DNA of 35,933 nt from Desulfurellaceae bacterium (lineage in GTDB: Bacteria > Campylobacterota_A > Desulfurellia > Desulfurellales > Hippeaceae), in contig WGCD01000041.1 in the NCBI GenBank assembly GCA_015493995.1, positions 1 through 35,933 of the forward strand. The letters run 5' to 3'. Each line of letters starts with the position of its first letter. The stretch's first letter is position 1. Of this stretch, positions 1 through 7,543 are shown one piece after another. The notes beneath the pieces were generated by a model. It made no database searches. It worked only from the letters and a program-made list of their open reading frames with translations, and was not told where the DNA came from. A program made the position numbers and the translations under genes.

Positions 1-35
1 GCTTTTACCACCGGGATATCTTAAAGGACTTTTTA

Positions 36-1121
36 TCATTTTTGTTCGGCTTTTTCAATTAGTATTTCAAAATTGTTTTCGTTTGCTTCGCCAAATAGTC
101 GTTTTAGCATTTCTTTCTGTTTATTGTTTAATTCAGTATTTATCTCATAATCAGTTTTATAAATGTCTTTTGTCAATTTTGACGAAGTAAGTTTTAGAAT
201 AGGGATTGCGGTATATTCTTTGTCGTCTATTGATACGTTTTTCAAATTCGTATAAAGTATCATTTTTAACAATCCGTCTTTAATATCTCCGATGCTTGGT
301 AAAATGGAAGTTCGAGAATGTTTGGCTTCAATCAAATAAATTTTGTCATTTTCTATTCTAATTTCATCTGTGGTGAAATAATATTTTCCGCCAAGATAGT
401 TTTCAATGGTTATGGTTGCTTTTGTCAAAGTTGATAAAGCTTCTTTCGGCTGAGTAGTTTGCATTTCACGGTTTTGAGCTTCTTGTGCTTTTTGTCTGGA
501 AGTTTGCATAAAGTCTCTAACACCGTTAATAAATTGGTTGGCAAAACGGTCAATGCCTTGTTCATTGTGAAATGCTACATTTAATCGCTTTCCGATTTCA
601 TTGTAACTTGCTTTTACTTTTTGTATTAAATCGGGAAATGATTGCTCAATTTCTTTTAAATTCCAATGTAAAGCAGAACTATGATAATTTTTGATTTCAG
701 AAATTTTTCGCTTTACTAATTCATTATCAAATTGTTGGTTGGTAATTTTACTATCTCGTGTCTTGTGTTTTTCGGCTGTTTTGTAATACGCAAAAACCAC
801 AAAAACGTCAAGCAAACTCATCAATGAAACGGTATCCCATTGAATAAAATCTCTGTCGCCGTTTTTACCTTCATCTTTGATTATTGGAATAACTGTAATT
901 CGTTTGGCAGTTCCAAGTGTATTATAAACTCTTTCATAAGGATAGGAACGGGTTCTTTTAGGTGATACCCATTTTGATAAGCCAAATGAAAATCCGTCAA
1001 AATTGATTAAACAATTTGCCGGTAATTCATTGATATTGAAATTATTGAAGTCAAACATTGCCAAATCGTTTGTCAATTTTGGTTTATATTCAATTCCTGT
1101 TATTTTTGCTGTGATATCCAT
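36..1121 (-). CDS. Putative type II restriction endonuclease (PD-(D/E)XK fold)
   Basis: This is probably the nuclease partner of the methyltransferase just upstream on the same strand; it would cut unmodified DNA at the site that enzyme protects. The C-terminal third contains TTDEIRIENDKIYLIEAKHS, which fits a PD-(D/E)XK core: an Asp, then E-A-K about a dozen residues on, in consecutive beta strands. The first 230 residues match no family I recognise and may hold the DNA-recognition part. I take the ATG at 1121 (MDITAKITG, 361 aa) because AAAGGA lies 10 nt before it; the ORF-track start at 1151 is a TTG inside the methyltransferase. The gene then follows the methyltransferase stop by 4 nt. 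The reading frame is intact. Nuclease identity is inferred from the motif and the neighbour; the target sequence cannot be read from the DNA. Confidence 0.72.
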   Translation of the reverse strand: MDITAKITGIEYKPKLTNDLAMFDFNNFNINELPANCLINFDGFSFGLSKWVSPKRTRSYPYERVYNTLGTAKRITVIPIIKDEGKNGDRDFIQWDTVSLMSLLDVFVVFAYYKTAEKHKTRDSKITNQQFDNELVKRKISEIKNYHSSALHWNLKEIEQSFPDLIQKVKASYNEIGKRLNVAFHNEQGIDRFANQFINGVRDFMQTSRQKAQEAQNREMQTTQPKEALSTLTKATITIENYLGGKYYFTTDEIRIENDKIYLIEAKHSRTSILPSIGDIKDGLLKMILYTNLKNVSIDDKEYTAIPILKLTSSKLTKDIYKTDYEINTELNNKQKEMLKRLFGEANENNFEILIEKAEQK

Positions 1122-1125
1122 AAAA

Positions 1126-1980
1126 TCAAATTCCTTTTTTCTTGTTTTCAATATAATCCAAAGTTACAAATCTATATTTCCCCTTGCTACGTTCTATAAT
1201 TTCTAAATTGTTGGAATTAACTTTTTTTCTGATAACACTTTCCAAATCTCTAATAATTTCAATCCCGATAGAGTTTCTGTTTAATTGATTTGCCACTTTC
1301 ATCGTTGTTCCGCTACCGAGAAAAGGGTCAAGAACTGTTTCACCTACATACGAAAATAATTTTATCAGGCGATAAGGTAATTCGTCAGGAAAAGCAGCAA
1401 CACCTTTTTCAAGTTTTGAACCGGGCAAAACATTTGTCATCTCCCATAAAGTTTTATGCCAATTATTGTTTTGAAATTCTTTCTTGTCAATTTTTGATTT
1501 TTCTCTGGTTTCTTTTGAAATTGAACGATAATTGAATTTTCCTTTTTGAAAAATGATAATACTCTCCAATAGATTATCGGGATAAAAATACATTGGATAT
1601 GGATTTTGTAACAAAACACCACTTCGTTTGCTAATTCGTAAATATCCGTCTGGTTTTTTCCAAATAATTTTATCTCTGTATCTAAAACCTACTTTTTGAA
1701 AAATTTTAATGGCATCTGCCGTGATTGGATATTTCTCGCCATTCACAAGCATATCGTCAATATTCAAAGCAAAAATTCTCCCTCGTTGCAACACTCGATA
1801 GGATTCTTTTGCCATTTTTGCCAATACACCAAGGTATTGTTCGTAATTCTTAAAAAGGTCTTTGTAATCAAACGGTGCGTTAAAATAAGGCGGTGAAGTA
1901 ATGATTAAATGAATACTTTTGTCAGGTATTTCTACCATACTTATTGCATTACCAAAAATAATTTTATGTCTAATATCCAT
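1126..1980 (-). CDS. Site-specific DNA methyltransferase, beta class (N4-cytosine or N6-adenine)
   Basis: A 284-aa SAM-dependent DNA methyltransferase. Catalytic motif IV is IITSPPYFNAP near residue 28, and the SAM-binding motif I, DPFLGSGTTMKVANQ, lies near residue 217. This IV-before-I order is the beta class, and a TSPPY rather than DPPY motif leans towards m4C modification, though m6A is possible. The segment between them (residues about 60-200) is the likely target-recognition region. It is the first gene of a two-gene operon with the endonuclease, a common order that lets modification precede cutting. It uses ATT for Ile and several CGA codons for Arg, unlike the ATA/AGA-rich core genes here. 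No clear Shine-Dalgarno sequence precedes the ATG. Confidence 0.9.
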   Translation of the reverse strand: MDIRHKIIFGNAISMVEIPDKSIHLIITSPPYFNAPFDYKDLFKNYEQYLGVLAKMAKESYRVLQRGRIFALNIDDMLVNGEKYPITADAIKIFQKVGFRYRDKIIWKKPDGYLRISKRSGVLLQNPYPMYFYPDNLLESIIIFQKGKFNYRSISKETREKSKIDKKEFQNNNWHKTLWEMTNVLPGSKLEKGVAAFPDELPYRLIKLFSYVGETVLDPFLGSGTTMKVANQLNRNSIGIEIIRDLESVIRKKVNSNNLEIIERSKGKYRFVTLDYIENKKKGI

Positions 1981-1995
1981 TTAATCACTTTTCTA

Positions 1996-2026
1996 CAAAT
2001 TTACATTTTTTATTTTTGTTGACCAA
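1996..2026 (-). promoter_or_regulatory. Candidate promoter of the R-M operon
   Basis: On the minus strand, TTGGTC is followed by 17 nt and TAAATT, a fair sigma70-type match. The same bases also read TTG, 20 nt, TAAATTTG, which fits the TTTG / TAnnTTTG promoter pattern described for Bacteroidota. The expected start would leave a leader of only about 10 nt before the methyltransferase ATG at 1980. The match is by eye only. Confidence 0.4.
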
Positions 2027-2045
2027 TTTTTGTTTTTTCCTTTTA

Positions 2046-2390
2046 TTACCGAGAACGTCTATCTTTATATAAACCTATTACATATATTCCGCCAGTTTGG
2101 GGGTATAAAGACAATAGGTTATATTTTTCTTTTAACATTATCATTCTCCCTCCCAAAAAATCATTATCGTACTTTTCTTTTATTGACGCTTTTCTCTTTG
2201 TCATTTCATTCTTCTCTTTTATTTTATACACCTCAAATCCGTTTGTTGTCAAACCTTTTGTTATTTCTTGTCCGATTATATTTCCTCATAGAAAAGTAAA
2301 TAAAAGACGGATTTCTAAATTTCTGGTAGAAACTCGTTTGTATAAGGAAATAAAGCTATCGTTACTTAAAATTTCCTCTCCTTCCTTCAT
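2046..2390 (-). pseudogene. Small ORF of unknown function broken by an in-frame TGA
   Basis: On the minus strand an ATG at 2390 has a good ribosome site (GAGGAG, 5 nt upstream) and starts MKEGEEILSNDS. It meets a TGA at 2286-2288 after 34 codons. The same frame then stays open for 79 more codons (GNIIGQEITKG...GLYKDRRSR) to a stop at 2046. Read together this would be about 114 codons, ending some 20 nt before the methyltransferase promoter. I recognise no family and no helix-turn-helix. The purine bias of this strand makes stop-free frames more likely by chance, so this may be a decayed gene, a sequencing difference or nothing. I see no SECIS-like stem right after the TGA. Confidence 0.3.
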
Positions 2391-2561
2391 CTTCTCCTCA
2401 ATACAATTATTGTGTTATGGTTTTCTAAGTATTGTTTTTTTCTTTACAAAGACAAAAGGCTAATGGTCTGTGTCGTTCTTTTTACTTTCTTGTTTTATTC
2501 AATCCAAACAAAGCCGATGATAAAGCATTTATACCTACGCTGAGTGTCCAGCTTTAGTCCC

Positions 2562-2600
2562 AAATCCTGCATCCTGAACCCTAAATCCTATATCCTAACC
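2562..2600. repeat. Imperfect direct repeat in a G-poor tract
   Basis: Two copies about 21 nt apart: AAATCCTGCATCCTGAACC at 2562-2580 and AAATCCTATATCCTAACC at 2583-2600. They sit in a wider G-poor stretch with phrases such as ACCATTAACC and CATTCACTATTCACC up to about 2730. No protein is encoded. The tract resembles short degenerate intergenic repeats seen in various bacteria; its origin is unknown. Confidence 0.55.
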
Positions 2601-2667
2601 ACCAGCCACAAAACACCAATCCCCAATTTACCACTCACCCATTCGACAACTTAACCATTAACCTTTT

Positions 2668-2688
2668 TTCACACCTGCGAGGTGTGAA
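2668..2688. terminator. Perfect 9-bp hairpin, possible bidirectional terminator or repeat element
   Basis: TTCACACCT, a 3-nt loop GCG, then AGGTGTGAA form a perfect inverted repeat. On the plus strand it is followed by TTTT, and on the minus strand the stem runs into a T-poor sequence preceded by A residues. It is 76 nt upstream of the purH -35 box, so it could stop transcription coming from the accessory side. It could also be a REP-type element or an operator; the tail is short for a strong terminator. Confidence 0.45.
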
Positions 2689-2763
2689 TTTTGGGGTGGA
2701 TATTATACCATTCACTATTCACCAGCCATCATTTCCAAACCCAATGCTCATAGCTCTCTTTTC

Positions 2764-2792
2764 TTGACAAAAAAACTCTGTTGCTCTACACT
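2764..2792 (+). promoter_or_regulatory. Strong sigma70-type promoter for purH
   Basis: TTGACA at 2764-2769, a 17-nt spacer, and TACACT at 2787-2792. This is a perfect -35 box with optimal spacing and a good -10 box. Transcription should begin near 2799, giving a leader of about 30 nt that includes AAGGAGA before the purH ATG at 2830. The ORF-track start for purH (TTG at 2764) is in fact this -35 box. No purine riboswitch would fit in so short a leader. Confidence 0.75.
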
Positions 2793-2829
2793 AAAAAATG
2801 AAAAAAGCGAAGAAATAAGGAGAATTCGG

Positions 2830-4335
2830 ATGTCAAAAAAAGCTCTTATCAGCGTTTCAAACAAAGAAGGCGTTGTTGAATTTGCAAAATTCTTGTCAAG
2901 TCAAGGATATTCCCTTCTCTCGACGGGTTCAACCGCTAAACTTCTAAAAGAAAAAGGCTTGGATGTTGAGTTTGTTGAAGAATATACGGGTTTCCCTGAA
3001 ATGCTCGACGGCAGAGTAAAGACACTCCATCCTAAAATACACGGCGGCATATTGTTCATAAGAAACAACAAAGCTCATGAAAAAACAGTTAAAGAATTTA
3101 ACATAGACCCCATTGATATAGTTGTTGTCAATCTTTATCCTTTTGAAGAAACAGCTGTTAAAACCGATGATGTTGATATATTGATTGAGAACATAGACAT
3201 AGGCGGACCGTCTATGTTAAGAGCTGCTGCAAAAAATCATAAAAGTGTTCTTGTTGTGTGTGACCCCAACGACTACAAAAATATTATGGACAGTTTTGAA
3301 AATATAGACGAAAATACAAGAAAACACTACGCTCTCAAAGCTTTTGCCCACACGGCATATTACGACTCTTTAATTGTTGAAAAACTCGGCTTGAGCCAAT
3401 ATGACAAAACAGGTATTGCCGTAAAAAAGGTTTTGCCTTTAAGATATGGTGAAAATCCTCAGCAAAAGGCTGCATTCTTTAAAGACCCTTTAAAAAAAGG
3501 AATTGCCGACGCAAAACAGTTAAACGGCAAAGAGCTGTCCTACAACAACATTCTGGATATTGACGTAGCTTACAGAATAATGTCGGAATTTAAAGACACG
3601 GTTTGTGCAATTATAAAACACAATACACCCTGCGGCGTGGCGAAAGGAAGTAATATTGTCGAAGCATACAAAAAAGCTCTATCCTGCGACCCGATAAGTG
3701 CATTTGGCGGAATAATAGGCATAAACAGCACGATAGACGAGGCTCTTGCTTCTGAAATAACCAAAAGATTTTACGAGGTAGTGGTAGCATACGGATACAC
3801 AAAAAATGCACTCGAAATACTGCGTAAAAAGAAAAATTTAAGGGTTATAGCGGTTGATAAGATAGATAATCTAACTTTTAAGGAAATAAGGAGCGTCGTC
3901 GGAGGTTATCTTGTGCAGGATACCGATGCACCAATGAAGTTCGAATACGAAGTTGTTACAAAAACCGAACCTGCAAAAGAGCAGATTGAAGATTTGGCGT
4001 TTGCATTTAAGGTGTCTAAGTTTGTCAAATCCAACGCAATCGTATATGCAAAAGATGGGAAAACGCTTGCAATAGGCGGCGGGCAGACATCAAGGATAGA
4101 TTCGGCTAAGTTTGCCGCACAAAGGGCTAAGGAGTTAAATATAAACCTCGACGATTGTGTTATGGCATCTGACGGTTTTTTTCCGTTTAAAGACAGCGTT
4201 GAGTTTGCCCACTCCCAAAAAGTTGCAGCTATTGTTGAGCCGGGTGGTTCAATCAGGGATAACGAGGTAATAGAGGCTGCCGATCAATTTGAAATACCCC
4301 TTTTATTCACACATATGAGACATTTCAGACACTAA
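2830..4335 (+). CDS. purH: Bifunctional AICAR transformylase / IMP cyclohydrolase
   Basis: Catalyses the last two steps of IMP synthesis: formylation of AICAR with 10-formyl-THF, then ring closure to IMP, in the cytoplasm. The N-terminal cyclohydrolase (MGS-like) domain begins ALISVSNKEGVVEFA and includes LDGRVKTLHPKIHGG. The C-terminal transformylase domain has IIKHNTPCGVA and CDPISAFGGI, with the Lys-His pair expected at the active site, and ends HMRHFRH. With the start at 2830 the protein is 501 aa, close to the usual 510-530. I choose this ATG because AAGGAGA lies upstream and MSKKALISVSN is the family N-terminus; the ORF-track extension covers the promoter. glmU follows 13 nt later, probably in the same transcript. 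Confidence 0.97.
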   Translation: MSKKALISVSNKEGVVEFAKFLSSQGYSLLSTGSTAKLLKEKGLDVEFVEEYTGFPEMLDGRVKTLHPKIHGGILFIRNNKAHEKTVKEFNIDPIDIVVVNLYPFEETAVKTDDVDILIENIDIGGPSMLRAAAKNHKSVLVVCDPNDYKNIMDSFENIDENTRKHYALKAFAHTAYYDSLIVEKLGLSQYDKTGIAVKKVLPLRYGENPQQKAAFFKDPLKKGIADAKQLNGKELSYNNILDIDVAYRIMSEFKDTVCAIIKHNTPCGVAKGSNIVEAYKKALSCDPISAFGGIIGINSTIDEALASEITKRFYEVVVAYGYTKNALEILRKKKNLRVIAVDKIDNLTFKEIRSVVGGYLVQDTDAPMKFEYEVVTKTEPAKEQIEDLAFAFKVSKFVKSNAIVYAKDGKTLAIGGGQTSRIDSAKFAAQRAKELNINLDDCVMASDGFFPFKDSVEFAHSQKVAAIVEPGGSIRDNEVIEAADQFEIPLLFTHMRHFRH

Positions 4336-4348
4336 ACAAGGAGGAGTT

Positions 4349-5701
4349 ATGGAAGCTGTAATCTTAGCTGCTGGGAAAAGTACAAGAATAAAATCTCAAA
4401 CAAATAAAATACTGCACAAAATATGCAACAAACCGATAATTTTTTATGTTTTAAAAGAGCTTGAGCACTATAAAACGCACATAGTCGTAAACAACGATAC
4501 ATACGAAACCATAAAAAATATGTTTAAAGACAGCAGCGTTTATATTCAAAAAGATCAAAAGGGAACAGGAGACGCCCTAAAGGTGGCGCTGCCGTTTATT
4601 CAAGAGGAGAGCTTTGTGGTTGTAAACGGTGATACGCCGTTAATTAAAAAAGAAGATATAGAAGCCGCTTACGGCGTTTTTAAACTCAAAGAACTGGACT
4701 GCCTTATCTTAACTGCAAAACTCGATAATCCCGAAGGATACGGAAGAATTGTCAGAAACGAAGACAAAGTGGAAATTGTTGAAGAGAAAGATGCAAGCGA
4801 TGAAATCAAAAAAATAACGGAAATCAACAGTGGAATATATATATTCAAAACCGATTTTGTCAAAAATGCCATCGTAAAAATAATGAACAATAACAGAAGC
4901 GGTGAATACTATCTGACAGATATAGTTAAGCTAACGAAAAAAACAGACGTTCTGGAGGTTGATAAAGAGAATGTACTCGGTGTCAACACAAGAAAAGACC
5001 TCTCTGTTGTAAGAAAAATGATACAGCAAAACATAATTGACAAATTTGATAACGTAACATTTATAGACCCGGATTCGGCATACATAAATTACGATGTGGA
5101 AATAGGACAAGATTCGATAATTTTTCCGAACGTCTCTTTAAGGGGGAACACAAAAATCGGTAAAGGGTGCATTATAGATAGCGGATGCGTTATTGAAAGC
5201 TCCATAATAAAAGATAATGTACACATAAAGCCCTACAGCGTGATTGAGGAAAGCAGAATAGAAAAAAATGCACAAATAGGACCTTTTGCCCACTTGAGAC
5301 CGTTTTCGGATATACGCGAAAATGTCAGGGTGGGCAACTTCGTTGAGGTTAAAAAATCGGTGCTCGGCAAAGGAACGAAGGCAAGCCATTTGACATACAT
5401 AGGAGATGCCGAACTCGGAGAGGATGTAAATGTCGGTTGCGGAACAATCACCTGCAACTACGACGGATACAGAAAGAATAAGACAATAATCGGAGACAGG
5501 GTTTTTATAGGCTCAGACGTCCAGCTTGTAGCCCCTGTTGAGGTTGAGCACGACGCTTTAATTGCTGCCGGGACAACCGTAACTAAAAAAGTCGAAGCTT
5601 ACAGCCTGGCTCTTTCAAGAGTTCCTCAGGTCAATAAAAAAGATTGGGTTAAAAAATACAGAGAAAAAATGGAAAGGAAGTTAAACAAGAATAAAGAATG
5701 A
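4349..5701 (+). CDS. glmU: Bifunctional GlcNAc-1-P uridyltransferase / GlcN-1-P acetyltransferase
   Basis: Makes UDP-GlcNAc from glucosamine-1-phosphate, acetyl-CoA and UTP for peptidoglycan and lipid A. The N-terminal pyrophosphorylase domain starts VILAAGKSTRIKSQTNKILH; the catalytic Lys is present, but the usual Pro before it (PKVLH) is Asn. VNGDTPLI carries the metal-binding Asp. From about residue 240 the left-handed beta-helix with hexapeptide repeats begins, and it contains ASHLTYIGDAELGEDVNVGCGTITCNYDG with the catalytic His of the acetyltransferase. Length (450 aa) is normal. AGGAGG lies 6 nt before the ATG. glmS, which makes the precursor of this pathway, lies two genes downstream. 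Confidence 0.97.
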   Translation: MEAVILAAGKSTRIKSQTNKILHKICNKPIIFYVLKELEHYKTHIVVNNDTYETIKNMFKDSSVYIQKDQKGTGDALKVALPFIQEESFVVVNGDTPLIKKEDIEAAYGVFKLKELDCLILTAKLDNPEGYGRIVRNEDKVEIVEEKDASDEIKKITEINSGIYIFKTDFVKNAIVKIMNNNRSGEYYLTDIVKLTKKTDVLEVDKENVLGVNTRKDLSVVRKMIQQNIIDKFDNVTFIDPDSAYINYDVEIGQDSIIFPNVSLRGNTKIGKGCIIDSGCVIESSIIKDNVHIKPYSVIEESRIEKNAQIGPFAHLRPFSDIRENVRVGNFVEVKKSVLGKGTKASHLTYIGDAELGEDVNVGCGTITCNYDGYRKNKTIIGDRVFIGSDVQLVAPVEVEHDALIAAGTTVTKKVEAYSLALSRVPQVNKKDWVKKYREKMERKLNKNKE

Positions 5702-5726
5702 TTTCATACCAAAAAGACAAAAAACA

Positions 5727-7508
5727 ATGCCTCAAGTAGAGCACAGCAGATATTCCTACAGCAAGACACCTCTAAGCAAAATGATGCTCTATGCCGTTAT
5801 TGTGGGTATCATAACGGGGTTTGGAGCCGTGTTCTTTCTTGTGGCAACTCACTTTTTTTCAGTATATGTTTTAAACGGGCTTGCGGGCTATCCTACAATA
5901 GAGCCGGCAGGTGAGCCGAGAATATTTCACGAAATGCATGGATACTTTTCTCCTTTTATACTGCTTTTGATTACAACTCTTGGCGGTCTGCTTTCCGGTT
6001 TTTTGGTATATACCTATGCCCCGGAAGCCGAAGGGCACGGCACCGATGCTGCAATAGAGTCATACCACGAAAAAAACGGTATAATAAAGCCGATTGTTCC
6101 TATTATAAAAATGATAGCTTCTGCGATAACCCTCGGAAGCGGCGGAAGCGGCGGAAGAGAAGGTCCTATTGCCCAAATTGGTGCTGGTTTTGCATCTTAC
6201 TTTGCAACCAAACTCAAATTATCTAAAAAAGAGAGAAGGATTTTGCTTGTTGCCGGTATGGGCGCAGGGATAGGGGCTATATTCCATGCGCCTTTAGCCG
6301 GAGCTATTTTTGCCGGAGAGGTGTTGTATAAAGAGGTAGAGATAGAAAGCGAAGCATTTTTACATACGGTAATAGCCTCAATAGTTGCCTACTCCGTATT
6401 TTCGTTTGTATTCGGCTGGACTCCTCTGTTTGCAACCCCCGTCTTTCATTTCACAAATCCGCTTGAGTTGATTTCATACACAATACTTGCCTTCAGTGTA
6501 GGGATATTCGCAATATTTTACGTTAAGATTTTCTACGGAACCAGGGATTTATTTAAAAAGATACACATAAAACCACACTTCAAGCCGGCAATAGGCGGAC
6601 TGCTGGTCGGCTTGATAGGCATATTCGCCCCTGATGCCATATCAATGGGTTACGGTCCCCTTCAAAAGGCTATGGTCGGTGACTTAGCTGTAGGAACACT
6701 GCTTTCTATAGCTTTTTTAAAGGTTTTTGCCACATCGTTCACCATATCGAGTGGAGGAAGTGCAGGCGTTTTCGGACCATCCATGGTTATAGGCGGAGCG
6801 CTCGGTGGAGCCATAGGATTAATGATACATCACGTTGCCCCGTCTTTAGCGTCGCAGCCTGGGGCATTCGCACTTGTTGGTATGGTAGGTTTTTTCAGTG
6901 CGGCTGCCAATACACCGTTTTCAACAATTGTTATGGTAACGGAGATGACAGGTAACTACCACCTTATAATACCGTCAATCTGGACTGCGGGAATCGGATA
7001 TCTTGTTGCTCAAAAATGGACTATTTACGAAAAACAGGTAAAAGACAGACGACATTCAAAAGCTCATTACTATGAATACGCAAAAGACATACTTGAAGAG
7101 ATAAGAGTAAAAGACATTATGCACACTAAGTTTACAACGGTTTATCTGACAACGCCCCTAAAAAAAATATATAAAATTCTATCACAATCGAAGGACGACG
7201 ATTTGATAGTTTTGGATAATCGTGAATTGTTAGCCGGTATTATTTCAATAAAATCCATAGCAAACCTGATAAACAATACAGGCATTGAAAATTTTATAAT
7301 GGCAAAGGATTTGGCAAATAAAAATGTTTTAACAACAACACTATCGGAAAATATCCATTCGCTTTTGCATAAAATAGGTTTTAAGGATATAAACGTGATT
7401 CCTATTGTAGATGACAAAAATGACAAAAAAGTCATAGGTATTGTCAGAAGAAAAGACATAATACACGCATACAACAAAGCAAAAGAGCAGATTGCCGCAA
7501 ATTTTTAA
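5727..7508 (+). CDS. CLC-family chloride channel/transporter with C-terminal CBS pair (copy 1)
   Basis: An inner-membrane CLC protein moving chloride or a similar anion. Residues about 20-440 are the membrane domain. It has GREGPIAQIGAG with the external gating Glu, HAPLAGAIFAGEV, and SGGSAGVFGPSMVIGG (the GxFxP filter element). At the position of the internal proton glutamate (Glu203 of E. coli ClC) the residue is Val, as in CLC channels rather than classical 2Cl-/H+ exchangers. A Tyr matching the central Tyr445 is present (TIYEKQ). The GSGIP-like segment reads GHGTDA. Residues about 455-590 form two CBS domains (VKDIMHTKFTTV..., AKDLANKNVLTT...), which may bind adenine nucleotides. No clear ribosome site precedes the ATG, 25 nt after glmU. 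Confidence 0.93.
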   Translation: MPQVEHSRYSYSKTPLSKMMLYAVIVGIITGFGAVFFLVATHFFSVYVLNGLAGYPTIEPAGEPRIFHEMHGYFSPFILLLITTLGGLLSGFLVYTYAPEAEGHGTDAAIESYHEKNGIIKPIVPIIKMIASAITLGSGGSGGREGPIAQIGAGFASYFATKLKLSKKERRILLVAGMGAGIGAIFHAPLAGAIFAGEVLYKEVEIESEAFLHTVIASIVAYSVFSFVFGWTPLFATPVFHFTNPLELISYTILAFSVGIFAIFYVKIFYGTRDLFKKIHIKPHFKPAIGGLLVGLIGIFAPDAISMGYGPLQKAMVGDLAVGTLLSIAFLKVFATSFTISSGGSAGVFGPSMVIGGALGGAIGLMIHHVAPSLASQPGAFALVGMVGFFSAAANTPFSTIVMVTEMTGNYHLIIPSIWTAGIGYLVAQKWTIYEKQVKDRRHSKAHYYEYAKDILEEIRVKDIMHTKFTTVYLTTPLKKIYKILSQSKDDDLIVLDNRELLAGIISIKSIANLINNTGIENFIMAKDLANKNVLTTTLSENIHSLLHKIGFKDINVIPIVDDKNDKKVIGIVRRKDIIHAYNKAKEQIAANF

Positions 7509-7514
7509 GATTGT

Positions 7515-7543
7515 TTGAAAAATGGACATTTAAGTGTTATAAA
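7515..7543 (+). promoter_or_regulatory. Candidate sigma70-type promoter for glmS
   Basis: TTGAAA at 7515-7520, a 17-nt spacer, and TATAAA at 7538-7543, all in the 64-nt gap between the first CLC gene and glmS. Transcription would start near 7550, giving a leader of about 22 nt that carries GGAGG. This suggests glmS, and perhaps the genes after it, can be made independently of purH-glmU. There is no space for a glmS ribozyme. Confidence 0.6.

Larger units (their letters stand above)
1981..2829. other. Gene-free region between the R-M module and purH
   Basis: About 850 nt without an intact recognisable gene. The first 500 nt are pyrimidine-rich on the plus strand and contain a broken minus-strand ORF (2046-2390) and an 8-bp inverted repeat, AACCTATT (2072-2079) with AATAGGTT (2113-2120). 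From about 2555 to 2730 the plus strand is G-poor and rich in A, C and T with degenerate repeated phrases. A perfect hairpin follows at 2668-2688, then the purH promoter at 2764-2792. The plus-strand 89-aa ORF at 2030-2299 is hydrophobic only because of T-richness, and I do not accept it as a gene. The region looks like an integration scar or a decayed accessory segment. Confidence 0.7.

Noticed and set aside
2286-2288. In-frame TGA as a selenocysteine codon
   Set aside because: No SECIS-like stem-loop is visible just downstream, and the flanking peptide matches no selenoprotein. A decayed gene is simpler.
2030-2299. Plus-strand 89-aa hydrophobic ORF
   Set aside because: It arises from the T/C-rich plus strand, has no convincing ribosome site or family resemblance, and overlaps the better minus-strand frame.
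2562-2600. Telomere-like CCCTAA repeats indicating a replicon end
   Set aside because: Only two imperfect units occur, in the middle of a normal chromosomal context.
2555-2730. CRISPR array
   Set aside because: The repeated phrases are degenerate and not evenly spaced by unique spacers, and no cas genes are present.
1981-2829. tRNA or attachment-site duplication bordering the R-M module
   Set aside because: I found no tRNA gene and no matching direct repeat at the other edge; the other side of the module is outside the window.
3570-3811. Minus-strand ORFs inside purH
   Set aside because: They are shadows of the conserved purH frame.
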